Origin: Adhaeribacter swui
GTDB lineage: Bacteria; Bacteroidota; Bacteroidia; Cytophagales; Hymenobacteraceae
Assembly: GCF_014217805.1 (NCBI RefSeq)
Contig: NZ_CP055156.1
Location: 4,842,585 to 4,906,584, forward strand
DNA: 64,000 bases
Reading direction: 5' to 3'
Shown here one piece after another: positions 9,092 to 18,116 of this stretch (its first letter is position 1; each line of letters starts with the position of its first letter). The notes below the pieces were generated by a model that had not been told where the DNA came from, searched no databases, and worked only from the letters and a program-made list of their open reading frames with translations. A program made the translations under genes and the position numbers.

Positions 9092-9553
9092 TTAGGCAGT
9101 TTCCTGAATTTCAATTTTCTCGATGCGGTCACCGGCTTTGATTTGGTCAATTACTTCCAGGCCTTCTACCACTTTACCAAAGCAAGTATGGTTTCGGTCT
9201 AAGTGAGCCGTGTTGTTGCGGCTGTGGCAGATAAAAAATTGAGAACCTCCGGTATTGCGGCCGGCGTGCGCCATTGATAAAACGCCGCGATCGTGGTATT
9301 GATTATCGCCGGTTAATTCGCAATCAATTTTGTAGCCAGGTCCGCCAGTACCGGGCATGCCTTTTGCCCCTTCGCGGGAATTAGGGCAACCACCCTGAAT
9401 TACAAAATCCGGAATAACGCGGTGAAAGGTTAAACCATCATAAAAGCCTTTTTGCGCTAAGTCAATAAAGTTCTTAACTGTTTTGGGTGCATCCTTTTCG
9501 TAGAATTCCACTTTCATCACCCCTTTTGCAGTTTTTATTTCCGCCGTTTTCAT
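9092..9553 (-). CDS. Cyclophilin-type peptidyl-prolyl cis-trans isomerase
   Basis: 153 residues, the length of the minimal single-domain cytosolic cyclophilin. Catalytic and binding motifs are intact: [13 protein letters not shown] near residues 43-55 (catalytic Arg), GGSQFFICH near 102-110, and [14 protein letters not shown] near 117-130. It catalyses isomerisation of X-Pro peptide bonds during folding. No signal peptide, so it acts in the cytoplasm. It starts at ATG 9553, about 26 bp from a TAATTTTG promoter element, and is followed by its own terminator, so it is probably monocistronic. Confidence 0.93.
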   Translation of the reverse strand: MKTAEIKTAKGVMKVEFYEKDAPKTVKNFIDLAQKGFYDGLTFHRVIPDFVIQGGCPNSREGAKGMPGTGGPGYKIDCELTGDNQYHDRGVLSMAHAGRNTGGSQFFICHSRNNTAHLDRNHTCFGKVVEGLEVIDQIKAGDRIEKIEIQETA

Positions 9554-9578
9554 GGTATTTACTTTTAGTTTAGAAATG

Positions 9579-9586
9579 CAAAATTA
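9579..9586 (-). promoter_or_regulatory. Candidate -7 element of the cyclophilin promoter
   Basis: The minus strand reads TAATTTTG, an exact match to the Bacteroidota -7 consensus TAnnTTTG, which would place the transcript start about 20 nt before the ATG. The -33 TTTG is not clear. Confidence 0.45.
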
Positions 9587-9726
9587 TGCATAATTATCGA
9601 GGTCGAAAATAATGCGCTTATTTATCTTACTCTTATCTTACCCGTAGCTAAAATTAATTTTTTAAAAAATTGCATTTAGCCCTAACCCCATACTGCTCTT
9701 GCTTAAGAAAGTTTGCTTATTAGATC

Positions 9727-10650
9727 CTAGCGCCGGTTATCGGTTTCGGCAATAATACCGCGGTAGCTTTCGTAGCGGGTAAGCGAAATTTTGCCGGCTT
9801 TTAAGTCCTGCAAAACCGCGCACCCCGGCTCGTTAATGTGCAAGCAATTGTAGTATTTACATTGATTAAGCCGTTCCCGGATTTCCGGAAAAAAGTAACC
9901 GAGTTCTTCTTTTTCAATGTCTACCAAACCTAATTCTTTAATACCGGGCGTATCAATAATAAACGTTTCTGGTGATATCTCAAACATTTCGGCGTAGGTA
10001 GTGGTATGTTTGCCCTTATCTGAATAATCAGAAATTTCGGTAGTTTTCAGCTCTAAGCCCGGAGCCAGGTGGTTGATTAAAGTAGATTTACCAACGCCGG
10101 AATGGCCCGAGAACAATATTTTTTGCCCCGCCAGCAAATCTTTAATTTCCGGAATTCCCTGCCCTGAAACCGTAGAGCAAATAACGCCGGGATAATTAAT
10201 TTGTTCGTACATGCGCAATACCTGTTGCTGGTACTGCGCTGTTTCGGCATCGTATAAATCAGATTTATTGTAAATAATGGTAACCGGAATATCGTAAGCT
10301 TCGGCGGTTATTAAAAAACGGTCGATAAACCCAAAAGAAGTACGCGGCGACACCAACGTTACCACCAAAAAAGCGCGGTCGATGTTGGCGGCAATAATGT
10401 GCGAGTGAGCCGTTTTGTGGGTAGATTTCCGGATAATGTAGTTTTCGCGTTCCGCAATATGGTGAATGGTACCTGTATTTTCACCGGCGTCTTCCAAATC
10501 AAATTCTACTTTATCGCCCACCGCTACCGGGTTGCTTACTTTTAAATCTTTTAATTTTATCTTACCCCGTAAGCGGCAGCGGTACAGGGTACCATCTTCG
10601 GTGCGCACCTGGTACCACGAACCCGTCGATTTCATTACTAATCCTTTCAT
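9727..10650 (-). CDS. rsgA: Ribosome small-subunit maturation GTPase RsgA
   Basis: 307 residues from ATG 10650. An earlier in-frame ATG at 10668 is possible, but 10650 gives an ATGA overlap with the stop codon of the preceding KDO-transferase gene and starts MKGLVMKSTGSWY as the family does. An OB fold (about 1-70) is followed by a circularly permuted GTPase: NKSDL (G4) comes before GHSGVGKSTL (G1) and DTPGIKELGL (G3). The C-terminal zinc knuckle is CKYYNCLHINEPGC. RsgA checks late 30S subunit assembly in the cytoplasm and releases on GTP hydrolysis. The ATGA overlap implies translational coupling. Confidence 0.95.
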   Translation of the reverse strand: MKGLVMKSTGSWYQVRTEDGTLYRCRLRGKIKLKDLKVSNPVAVGDKVEFDLEDAGENTGTIHHIAERENYIIRKSTHKTAHSHIIAANIDRAFLVVTLVSPRTSFGFIDRFLITAEAYDIPVTIIYNKSDLYDAETAQYQQQVLRMYEQINYPGVICSTVSGQGIPEIKDLLAGQKILFSGHSGVGKSTLINHLAPGLELKTTEISDYSDKGKHTTTYAEMFEISPETFIIDTPGIKELGLVDIEKEELGYFFPEIRERLNQCKYYNCLHINEPGCAVLQDLKAGKISLTRYESYRGIIAETDNRR

Positions 10651-11900
10651 GCTGTTTGGGGTAACCATTGTTTACAAGCCGCCACTATTGTAGCAGTAGC
10701 GCCGGCTTGTTGCGTTACGTAATTTTTATTTTTTTCGCTTAGCTGTTTTTGCTTTTGTTCATCGGCCTGAATTTGGTTAAACCGGGCTTGTAGCTCGGCG
10801 GTATTTTGCACCGGAAACGCGCCATGTAAGGCTACTAAATCTACAGCTTCCTTAAACTTGGTATAGGCCGGCCCAAAAAATAAAGGCAAACCAAATACGG
10901 CCGCTTCTAAGGTATTATGCAATCCTTTCCCGAAAGCGCCGCCAATATAAGCATAAGACCCGTAGCGGTACAAAGAAGATAATAAACCAATATTATCGAT
11001 AATCATAATCCGGTAATCGGCAACGTGCGTTGGTGTTGCAGTAGAGTAGGTAGTGGCAATTTCGGGAAATTGGCTCAGCATTTCGGCAATTTGAGCCGGA
11101 TGAATTTCGTGTGGCGCAATAACAAACTTAAGGGTAGTTAAATTTTCCTGAATAAAAGGCATTAGTACCCGCATATCGGCGGGCCAACTGCTGCCAATTA
11201 CCATCATGGGCTCCTTATTTTTAAAATTTTCGATTATCGGAATGTTTTTAGCCGCGGCAGCGGTTTGTAAAACCCGGTCGAAGCGCGTGTCGCCGGCTAC
11301 CGTAACCTGGCTTATGCCTTGTTGTGCTAGTAATTGTGCCGAAGCCTGATCCTGGGTAAACAGATGCGTAAAAAATTTTAAAATATTCCGGTAAAAACTG
11401 CCGTACGGTTTAAAAAACACCTGGTTTTCCCGGAAAATAGCCGAAATAGAAATTACCGGAATTTGCCGGGTATGCAGCTCCCGTAAATAATAATACCAAA
11501 ATTCGTACTTCACAAAAACTGCCAAAACCGGTTTTACGAGCGCTACAAATTGCCGGGCATGGGCAGCAGTATCCAGCGGTAAATAAAAGATGTAATCGGC
11601 GCCCGCGTAATTTTTACGCACTTCGTAGCCCGAAGGCGAGAAAAAAGTTAAAGCAATTTTTACGTGCGGATATTCTTGTTTGATTTGCTCCATTACCGGT
11701 CGGCCTTGCTCAAACTCGCCCAGCGAAGCACAATGAAACCAAATTACCGGCGCCGCATTGCCCGCCATTTTTAGAGAAATAGTCTGAAAAATGTTTTTAC
11801 GGCCATCTACCCATTGTTTCGCTTTATCGTGAAAAGGCGCACTGGACCGCAGTAACAAACCATAAAATTGAACTCCCAGCTTGTAAAGAAATGCGGCCAT
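10647..11900 (-). CDS. waaA: 3-deoxy-D-manno-octulosonic acid (KDO) transferase
   Basis: 417 residues from ATG 11900 (MAAFLYKLGVQFYGLLLR); a start at 11945 would prepend a Cys-rich stretch not typical of the family. The N-terminal membrane anchor is followed by the catalytic motif ASLGEFEQGRP near residue 60 and by the GT-B C-terminal part with YIGGAFGKGLHNTLEAAVFGLP, which binds CMP-KDO. The enzyme adds KDO to lipid A precursor at the inner face of the cytoplasmic membrane. It overlaps rsgA by 4 nt (ATGA) and both are probably transcribed together. Confidence 0.93.
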   Translation of the reverse strand: MAAFLYKLGVQFYGLLLRSSAPFHDKAKQWVDGRKNIFQTISLKMAGNAAPVIWFHCASLGEFEQGRPVMEQIKQEYPHVKIALTFFSPSGYEVRKNYAGADYIFYLPLDTAAHARQFVALVKPVLAVFVKYEFWYYYLRELHTRQIPVISISAIFRENQVFFKPYGSFYRNILKFFTHLFTQDQASAQLLAQQGISQVTVAGDTRFDRVLQTAAAAKNIPIIENFKNKEPMMVIGSSWPADMRVLMPFIQENLTTLKFVIAPHEIHPAQIAEMLSQFPEIATTYSTATPTHVADYRIMIIDNIGLLSSLYRYGSYAYIGGAFGKGLHNTLEAAVFGLPLFFGPAYTKFKEAVDLVALHGAFPVQNTAELQARFNQIQADEQKQKQLSEKNKNYVTQQAGATATIVAACKQWLPQTA

Positions 11901-12102
11901 CCGGTAATTAATTAAAAAATTGAAGCAAATATCCCGGCAAAACATACCGTTTTATTTGCCGGCAAAAATAACGTTAATATCGATAAAAGGGTAACAGCAA
12001 AGTTTAACTTACTTTAACGGTATCTATCTGCCAAAAAAATATAAAAAAGTAATTACCTGAAATTTTAAAATTTTAAAAATAAAGACTGTACCAAACGCCT
12101 CA

Positions 12103-13386
12103 TTAACTACTGGTAAGTACCGGCTCGGCTTTGCTTACAAACTGAAAAGTAGTGCGCGACCGTTGTTCCAGCAGCATGGTTTTGTTTTGGGTTAAAAAGT
12201 TTACACTGGCTTCGTCGTAGTTTTTAATGGTAAATAAAGTTAAGCCGGTATTGTAATGAATATGAAATTGTTCCTGCAACGATTGCCTAAATAGCTGCAA
12301 GCGGGTTTCGTCGTAGTCGGTGCAAATCGAAAAAGAAATGGCTGAGTTTTGCATCAGGTTTATCTTAAACCGGAAATTGGCTAAGGCCGCAAAAATGTGG
12401 CTTAAATTATTTTCATTAATAAAAGCATAATCTTTCTCCTGAAAAGAAATCAGACATTGATTTTGCTTTAAGATATAAGCCGGCGCTATTTTTTCGTGGC
12501 GGCAATCGTGAATAATGGTACCGGGCGCCTCCGGATTTAAAAAAGATTTTACAAGTAAAGGGATATGGCTGGTGGCTAAAGGTTTAATGGTTTTTGGATG
12601 AATAACGCTGGCACCGTAATAGGCCATTTCTACTGTTTCCTGGTAAGATATTTCTTCGTACAAAACCGTGTTCGGGAACAATTTCGGATCGGCATTTAAT
12701 AAACCGGCTACGTCTTTCCAGATGGTAACAGACTCGGCCGCGAGGCTGTGCGCAAAAATAGCCGCCGAGTAATCCGAACCTTCCCGGCCCAGCGTGGTGG
12801 TTAATCCTTCGGCGGTGCCTCCTAAAAAGCCTTGGGTAATAACGTGCGCATTTTGCAATAAGGGCTTTACTACCTCTTGGATTTTAGTTTGAGTAGCGCC
12901 CCAATCTACCCGGCCTTCCCGCCAAAGGTTGTCGGTCCGGATAATCGAACGGCAATCTAACCAAGTGGTGGGTAAGGCTAAATCCTGTAAATAATGTTGC
13001 AAAATTATAGAAGCCAGCAGCTCGCCGTAGCTAACTACCTGGTCGTACTGAAAATCAAATAAGGTAGTTGGGTCAATAATCGCCAGGTATTCTTCTAATT
13101 GCCGGAATAATTCCTGCAAAGACGCATGTACGGGATGCTCTGTAGAAAATAAATCCTTGGCAATGTTTACATGATAGGCTTTCAGGTTGTTTAATTCGGG
13201 CCGGAAGTCTTGTTGCTGATAAGCTTTTTCGATTACTTTTTCTAAAGCGTTGGTGGTTTTACCCATAGCCGAAACCACCACCAGAATATAGTGGCCGTTT
13301 ACCAGCTGCGCCTGCATAATAGAACCCACGTTCCGAACGGAAGCGGCATCCTTCACGGAGGCTCCCCCAAATTTAAAAACTTTCAT
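12103..13386 (-). CDS. Aspartate kinase (monofunctional)
   Basis: 427 residues. The N-terminus MKVFKFGGASVKD holds the KFGGAS nucleotide-binding signature; LGREGSDYSAAIFA near 220 and GASVIHPKTI near 265 are the substrate-binding and ACT-linker motifs. The C-terminal third is an ACT-type regulatory region. The enzyme phosphorylates L-aspartate, the first step toward lysine, methionine, threonine and diaminopimelate. It stands alone, not fused to homoserine dehydrogenase. I see no lysine riboswitch in the short leader; allosteric control through the ACT domains is expected from the family. Confidence 0.93.
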   Translation of the reverse strand: MKVFKFGGASVKDAASVRNVGSIMQAQLVNGHYILVVVSAMGKTTNALEKVIEKAYQQQDFRPELNNLKAYHVNIAKDLFSTEHPVHASLQELFRQLEEYLAIIDPTTLFDFQYDQVVSYGELLASIILQHYLQDLALPTTWLDCRSIIRTDNLWREGRVDWGATQTKIQEVVKPLLQNAHVITQGFLGGTAEGLTTTLGREGSDYSAAIFAHSLAAESVTIWKDVAGLLNADPKLFPNTVLYEEISYQETVEMAYYGASVIHPKTIKPLATSHIPLLVKSFLNPEAPGTIIHDCRHEKIAPAYILKQNQCLISFQEKDYAFINENNLSHIFAALANFRFKINLMQNSAISFSICTDYDETRLQLFRQSLQEQFHIHYNTGLTLFTIKNYDEASVNFLTQNKTMLLEQRSRTTFQFVSKAEPVLTSS

Positions 13387-13470
13387 GCTTTATGTTCCGA
13401 TACCTTATATACTAAACCCAGGATTAGCGTGCTTACCTTTTAGGTTAAATTTTAAAAAAAACTTTATGTA

Positions 13471-13494
13471 AAAAAAAATCCTCCAACCGGAGGA
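13471..13494 (-). terminator. Terminator after the DUF5606 gene
   Basis: A 6-bp stem TCCTCC/GGAGGA with loop AACC is followed on the minus strand by eight T residues, about 17 bp beyond the DUF5606 stop. Confidence 0.8.
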
Positions 13495-13510
13495 CTTCAT
13501 TTTAAGATTT

Positions 13511-13975
13511 TTACTTTTCTGAATCTACTTCCGCCGATTCGGCTGGTTCTGCTTCGGCCGCCTCCGGGGCAGCTTCGGTTTCTGTAAAAGGTACGTACTT
13601 GCTTACAATGCTGTACCAGCTTACCAGTTTTTTAATATCCGACACGTATACTCGCGACCGGTCGTAATCCGGAATTATTTCTTCGATAAAAGCGTACAAG
13701 GCATCGTTGTTGGATTTGCTGTTAACCGGAATGTCCTGGCCGTGTTGCTGGCGAATCCGCTCAAATACCTCTGCTAATGGAACCGTAACTTCGGCATCTT
13801 CGGTATAAATAGATATTTCGTGCAGCAAAGAAATCCGATGCTTTGACTGCGCTACCATGCGGCTGGCTTTATCGTCCAGGGTTTCCACGATGACACCGCT
13901 ACGGGTTGGACTAACAATCCGGTATAAGCCGCTCATGCCAGCGATGGAAGCAATGTCTTTTAAATTAACAGGCAT
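13511..13975 (-). CDS. DUF5606 protein
   Basis: 154 residues matching the Bacteroidota-restricted DUF5606 pattern: an N-terminal beta-rich part (MPVNLKDIASIAGMSGLYRIVSPTR start, described here only in outline), then ALYAFIEEIIPDYDRSRVY and KKLVSWYSIVSKY, then an acidic Ala/Glu-rich tail (about 130-154). The function is unknown. It has no signal peptide or membrane segment, so it is cytoplasmic. It lies 14 bp after the TonB C-terminal-domain gene, in the same direction, and is the last gene before a terminator, so the two are likely co-transcribed. Confidence 0.82.
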   Translation of the reverse strand: MPVNLKDIASIAGMSGLYRIVSPTRSGVIVETLDDKASRMVAQSKHRISLLHEISIYTEDAEVTVPLAEVFERIRQQHGQDIPVNSKSNNDALYAFIEEIIPDYDRSRVYVSDIKKLVSWYSIVSKYVPFTETEAAPEAAEAEPAESAEVDSEK

Positions 13976-13989
13976 AAATCTAGTTTTAA

Positions 13990-14409
13990 TTAAAGTTTAA
14001 AATTAATCGGAATGCTGTAATTAGAAGCAAAACCGGGAGCATTAAATTTTAGTAATTTTACTACGCGCAAGGCCTCGTCGCCGCAGCCGCCGCCAATATT
14101 TTTTAAAATTTTAGCATTAGCCACTGTGCCGTCGTCGTTCATGGTAAAGCCAATAATTACCTGGCCCATAATACGGTTACGTTTGGCTAATGCCGGATAC
14201 TGCATTTCTTTGGCAATAAAGTCGTACATCGCCGTTTGACCACCTTCGTAAAATTGCGCAAAAGGCAAAGCTTTATCTACCCCAACTTTATTTTTAGGCG
14301 CCTCGGTAGTTTGAGGGGCTTCTGTTGCGGGGGTGGTTTGGGCATTAACCGCGTTAGCGGCTGCAAAGAAAGCAAAACTTAAAATAGAAATCGATAATTT
14401 TAAACGCAT
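13990..14409 (-). CDS. Secreted protein with TonB C-terminal domain
   Basis: 139 residues. A signal peptide (about 1-23, ending VNAQ) is followed by a Thr/Pro/Glu-rich linker and a TonB C-terminal fold (about 58-139): MQYPALAKRNRIMGQVIIGFTMNDDG is the usual opening of this domain, and GCGDEALRVVKLL follows. A real TonB needs an N-terminal membrane anchor and a Pro-rich spanner; here the anchor looks cleavable and the spanner is short, so it is more likely a periplasmic or surface stand-alone domain than an energy transducer. It lies between engB and the DUF5606 gene. Confidence 0.75.
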   Translation of the reverse strand: MRLKLSISILSFAFFAAANAVNAQTTPATEAPQTTEAPKNKVGVDKALPFAQFYEGGQTAMYDFIAKEMQYPALAKRNRIMGQVIIGFTMNDDGTVANAKILKNIGGGCGDEALRVVKLLKFNAPGFASNYSIPINFKL

Positions 14410-14473
14410 AATAATTTAATCGCTAAAGGTTGATTGCAGAACGTCGGGAAAGCCAAGATTAGTGCCAATTTTT

Positions 14474-15082
14474 TTAATTTTTCAGCAGTTCTTCGTTGGT
14501 TTCGGCGATAAAATCCAGGATTTCGTCGCGGCCTTTTTTCTCGGTTGAAGAAGTAATAAACAGGCGCGGCAGCTCTTCCCAAGTTTGCAGCAAAGTGCGT
14601 TTAAACGTAGCAATATTCATTTGCGTTTTCTGAACCGATTGCTTATCGGTTTTGGTAAAAACCAAAACAAACGGCACACCCATTTCGCCCAATACCTGAA
14701 TAAATTCCAAATCGGTTTTTTGCGGCTCCAGCCGCGAATCGATGAGTAAAAAAACGCAGGCTAAATTTTCACGTTTTCCCAAATAAGCCTTCACCATTTT
14801 CGACCACTTTTCGCGGGAAGTCTGGCTTACGCGGGCCCAACCATAACCCGGTAAATCAACCAGATACCAGGAGTCGTTAATTAAAAAGTGGTTAATTAAC
14901 TGGGTTTTGCCGGGCAAAGAAGAAGTTTTGGCTAACTTGGTCCGTTCGGTAAGCATGTTTATTAACGACGATTTACCCACGTTAGACCGGCCAATAAAAG
15001 CGTATTCGGGCAATTTTGTTTCCGGACATTTGGCTACCTCGGTGTTGCTACTAATAAATTTAGCTTCTTTTATAACCATCAT
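14474..15082 (-). CDS. engB: Ribosome biogenesis GTP-binding protein EngB/YsxC
   Basis: 202 residues from ATG 15082 (a second ATG follows at 15079); extending to an upstream start at 15196 adds 38 residues unlike the family. The GTPase motifs are complete: GRSNVGKSSLIN (G1), a PGKTQ switch I (G2), DLPGYGWA (G3), and TKTDK (G4). The protein binds GTP and helps assemble the large ribosomal subunit in the cytoplasm. It is the first gene of a minus-strand run leading into the TonB-domain and DUF5606 genes (64-bp gap). Confidence 0.94.
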   Translation of the reverse strand: MMVIKEAKFISSNTEVAKCPETKLPEYAFIGRSNVGKSSLINMLTERTKLAKTSSLPGKTQLINHFLINDSWYLVDLPGYGWARVSQTSREKWSKMVKAYLGKRENLACVFLLIDSRLEPQKTDLEFIQVLGEMGVPFVLVFTKTDKQSVQKTQMNIATFKRTLLQTWEELPRLFITSSTEKKGRDEILDFIAETNEELLKN

Positions 15083-15585
15083 AATTCCTTCAAATTCCGG
15101 TAAATAAGTTTTAACTGTTTCTGCAGCGTTGCCTACAGGATTTACAAATATAAGAAATTCTCGGGCAAAGGTTGGCAGGCAGTCCAGGATAACCAAAACC
15201 GATAGGCTGATTACATCTTTAAAAATTAAAATTTTTAAAATTTTTCACAATTTTAAATGTATTCAGGAACGCAGCACACGAATTGGATTGTTGCCTGTAA
15301 AATTATTTTTAGTGCTAAACTTTTATATAGGCACAAAACTTGTGTTTAAAGCTTTTAAGCTTATATAGCTGTTTTATTTTACTCAGTGCCCTTTAATGCA
15401 AAAATTAGGTTTATGATTTGTTAAATATTAATATCTTTATAAAACCTTTTTATTTAATTTATTAAAATCATTAAAACTGCTTAAAGTTAGTTCCAGGAAA
15501 ATACATAAATTATATTGGCGCCATAATTAAAACTAACAGCAACAAACTTTTTTAAAATTTTTGCCTATCATCTTAATTTCTACTC
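15083..15585 (+). other. Divergent intergenic region, engB / PD40 protein
   Basis: About 500 bp of A/T-rich DNA between the engB start and the start of the PD40 gene. I see several TTTTAAAATTT-type strings (15220-15245, 15548-15560) and a TTGGCGCC motif with weak flanking symmetry near 15510-15530. No RNA gene, repeat or convincing reading frame. Confidence 0.5.
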
Positions 15586-17181
15586 ATGATTTTTTACCCT
15601 GGCAGACACATTCGCCTCTTATTTTTAGGATTAGTTTGTTTTTGTAGTGCGCCGGTGCACGCGCAAAAAGAGCGTTCTTTTTTAAAAACTGCCGATTCTT
15701 ATTTTATGGTAGGTAATTACCGCGCCGCTATTCCGTATTATGAGCAGGTTTTAAACAGCGATAAAGCGCAACCGCTTGCTTTATACCGGGCCGGCGTAAG
15801 TTATTTAGCTTACGATAAAGACCGGGCCAGTGATTATTTATATAAAGCGCAACGGCTAAATCCCAATGTGGCGCCGGATATTGAGTACTGGCTAGGGCGG
15901 GCCGATCACGTAAATTACCGCTTCGACGACGCCGTGGAGCACTATAAGTTGTACGCCAATACTTTACCTAAAAACGCGCAAGCCCGGAAAGAAGTAGATT
16001 TACTTATTCAGCAAAGCCGCACTGCGCAAAAATTTGTGCAAAAACCCAAAGATTTGTTTGTCCGGAACCTGGGCCCAACCATTAACTCGCCTTTTTCGGA
16101 CCATAGCCCGGTTATTTCCCGCGATAACAAAACCTTAATTTACACTACCCGCAACCGGACTGCCGTGCACGAAAAAGTAAACACCGATGGCGAATATACC
16201 GAAGAAATAGTGGAAGCAGTGCGTTTAGATGCGGATACCTGGTCCGAACCGCGTTCTTTAAATTTACACCTGAACAGCAAAGGCCACGATGCGTCTATTC
16301 AATTATTCGATAACGATACCAGGTTGCTGATGTACCGCCAATCGCAAAACGGCGACTTTTATGTGGCGCGTAGAAAAGAATCGAACTGGAGCTTACCCGA
16401 AAAACTGAACGGCCACATTAACACCCCCAACTACGAAAGTGATGCTTTTATAACCCACGATAATAACACGTTGTATTTTGCAACTACGCATTTTTCTAAA
16501 AAAGGCGATAAAGATTTATTTATGAGCCGGAAAGATGCCAACGGCGTTTGGGGCAAGCCGGTAAGTTTAGGTAACACTATAAATACTGCTTTCGATGAAG
16601 ATAGTCCGTTTTTAACCCCGGATGGCAAAACACTGTACTTTACTTCGCGGGGGCACAATACCATGGGCGGCTACGACGTATTTGTTTCGCACCTCGATTC
16701 CGTAACCCAAACCTGGTCGGCACCCGAAAATATGGGTTATCCTATTAACTCGCCTGATGATGACACTTACTTCCGGCTGAATGCCGATGGAACTATGGCT
16801 TATTTATCGTCGTACCGGATGGGCGGCTACGGCGAAAAGGATATCTGGTCGATTGATTTAAGTAAAGAAGTAAAGATAAAAGGGCAGGTAGCCAATGCAG
16901 AAAAAGTGGATGCTACCACTTTAGAAATAAACTTTACCAGCCGGCCTAAAAACAACCGGGCTTTACAATATTACGCGCCGGTATTGAGCACCGGCGATTT
17001 TGAAATTCAATTGCAGTCGGGACGCACGTACCAGGTTACGTTTAAGCAAAATGGCCAGGTAATTAGCACCCAGGAGTACGAAGTGCCCGCTACCGCTGCC
17101 CCCGAGGTTGTAAAAACCGCCGCTTTCCGGATTTTGGAAGATAAACTCTCGCAGGCCGCTCCGGTAAAAAGTAAGAAGTAA
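15586..17181 (+). CDS. Exported TPR + PD40 beta-propeller protein
   Basis: 531 residues. A signal peptide (about 1-26, ending VHAQ) is followed by TPR-like helices (about 30-130) and repeated PD40/WD40-like blades (about 145-425) with the recurring pattern SPxxxxDxxTLxFxS, for example near DEDSPFLTPDGKTLYFTSRG. This order is that of the PorE/OmpA-type periplasmic proteins of Bacteroidota, but the carboxypeptidase-regulatory and OmpA peptidoglycan-binding domains normally at the end are absent: the C-terminal 100 residues are a short beta-rich domain. It may bind the cell envelope or type IX machinery; porT lies two genes downstream, but the link is inference. Confidence 0.75.
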   Translation: MIFYPGRHIRLLFLGLVCFCSAPVHAQKERSFLKTADSYFMVGNYRAAIPYYEQVLNSDKAQPLALYRAGVSYLAYDKDRASDYLYKAQRLNPNVAPDIEYWLGRADHVNYRFDDAVEHYKLYANTLPKNAQARKEVDLLIQQSRTAQKFVQKPKDLFVRNLGPTINSPFSDHSPVISRDNKTLIYTTRNRTAVHEKVNTDGEYTEEIVEAVRLDADTWSEPRSLNLHLNSKGHDASIQLFDNDTRLLMYRQSQNGDFYVARRKESNWSLPEKLNGHINTPNYESDAFITHDNNTLYFATTHFSKKGDKDLFMSRKDANGVWGKPVSLGNTINTAFDEDSPFLTPDGKTLYFTSRGHNTMGGYDVFVSHLDSVTQTWSAPENMGYPINSPDDDTYFRLNADGTMAYLSSYRMGGYGEKDIWSIDLSKEVKIKGQVANAEKVDATTLEINFTSRPKNNRALQYYAPVLSTGDFEIQLQSGRTYQVTFKQNGQVISTQEYEVPATAAPEVVKTAAFRILEDKLSQAAPVKSKK

Positions 17182-17299
17182 AGCTAATTTTTAAATTTTT
17201 AAAATTTTGTTCGGCCAATAAGCGCCATTTTTAGCATTCCGAATTCAATAAACAAAATACTGCAGAGGGTTTTGTAATTTAATACAACATTGCTCGTTT

Positions 17300-17333
17300 A
17301 ATAGGCTAAACTCCGGTTTAGCCTATTTTTTTT
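17300..17333 (+). terminator. Terminator upstream of menG
   Basis: Perfect 12-bp stem AATAGGCTAAAC/GTTTAGCCTATT with loop TCCG and a T-run to 17333. It ends the PD40 gene transcript about 120 bp after its stop. Confidence 0.9.
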
Positions 17334-17363
17334 AAAAAGCTACGTATTACAGGTATTCCATTG

Positions 17364-17371
17364 TACTTTTG
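17364..17371 (+). promoter_or_regulatory. Candidate -7 element of the menG-porT promoter
   Basis: TACTTTTG matches TAnnTTTG exactly and lies 23 bp before the menG ATG, just after a terminator. No clear -33 TTTG at the right distance. Confidence 0.45.
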
Positions 17372-17393
17372 ACCCCGGATGTAAATACAAGTT

Positions 17394-18116
17394 ATGAGCG
17401 TAGTTCCCTATAAAGATACCGCCGACAACAAAAAATCGCAAGTGGCGCACATGTTTAACAGCATTGCGGGTAAATACGATTTTCTAAATCATTTTTTAAG
17501 TGCCGGTATTGATATTATCTGGCGAAAAAAAGCCATTGATTTAGTAGCCCGAAATAAACCCCAGTACATTTTAGATATTGCCACCGGCACCGGCGATTTT
17601 GCTATCGAAGCCCAACGGCTTAAACCTAAAAAAATTATTGGGGTAGATATTTCGGAAGGCATGTTGGCCGTGGGCCGCGAAAAAATCCAGAAAAAGCAAC
17701 TCAGCCATTTAATCGAGTTAAAATCCGGCGATTCGGAAAATCTGGAATTTAACGCCAACGAGTTTGACGCCGTGATGGCCGCTTTTGGCGTGCGCAATTT
17801 TGAAAATCTGGAAAAAGGATTATCAGAAATGTACCGCGTTTTAAAACCCGGTGGCCAGGTGGTTATTCTGGAGTTTTCGAAACCCAAGGCTTTCCCGTTT
17901 AAGCAAGGTTATAATTTTTATTTTAAACATATTTTACCGGTTTTTGGTAAGCTAATCTCGAAAGACCGGGCGGCTTATACGTATTTGCCCGAATCAGTGC
18001 AGGCATTTCCGGACGGCCCGGATTTTACTACCATATTATCGCAAGTCGGATTTAAATCTACAGCATGGCATCCTCTTACCTTTGGCATCAGTTCTATTTA
18101 CGTGGGCACCAAGTAA
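17394..18116 (+). CDS. ubiE: Demethylmenaquinone methyltransferase MenG/UbiE
   Basis: 240 residues, class I SAM methyltransferase. [20 protein letters not shown] near residues 19-38 is the UbiE/MenG N-terminal signature, [13 protein letters not shown] near 62 is SAM motif I, and [19 protein letters not shown] near 145 is the family's motif III region. It performs the last step of menaquinone synthesis, C-methylation of demethylmenaquinone, at the membrane surface. In Bacteroidota menaquinone is the respiratory quinone, which agrees with the quinone-type pyrD later in the window. Its 3' end overlaps porT by 52 nt. Confidence 0.94.
   Translation: MSVVPYKDTADNKKSQVAHMFNSIAGKYDFLNHFLSAGIDIIWRKKAIDLVARNKPQYILDIATGTGDFAIEAQRLKPKKIIGVDISEGMLAVGREKIQKKQLSHLIELKSGDSENLEFNANEFDAVMAAFGVRNFENLEKGLSEMYRVLKPGGQVVILEFSKPKAFPFKQGYNFYFKHILPVFGKLISKDRAAYTYLPESVQAFPDGPDFTTILSQVGFKSTAWHPLTFGISSIYVGTK

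Noticed and set aside
10466-10693. Plus-strand frame opposite rsgA
   Set aside because: Antisense to a well-supported GTPase gene, with no motif of its own.
13387-13450. Lysine riboswitch upstream of aspartate kinase
   Set aside because: The leader is too short and shows no lysine-box-like structure.
15129-15368. Short plus-strand frame of 79 codons in the engB/PD40 space
   Set aside because: It overlaps the region upstream of engB, has low-complexity composition and no family resemblance.
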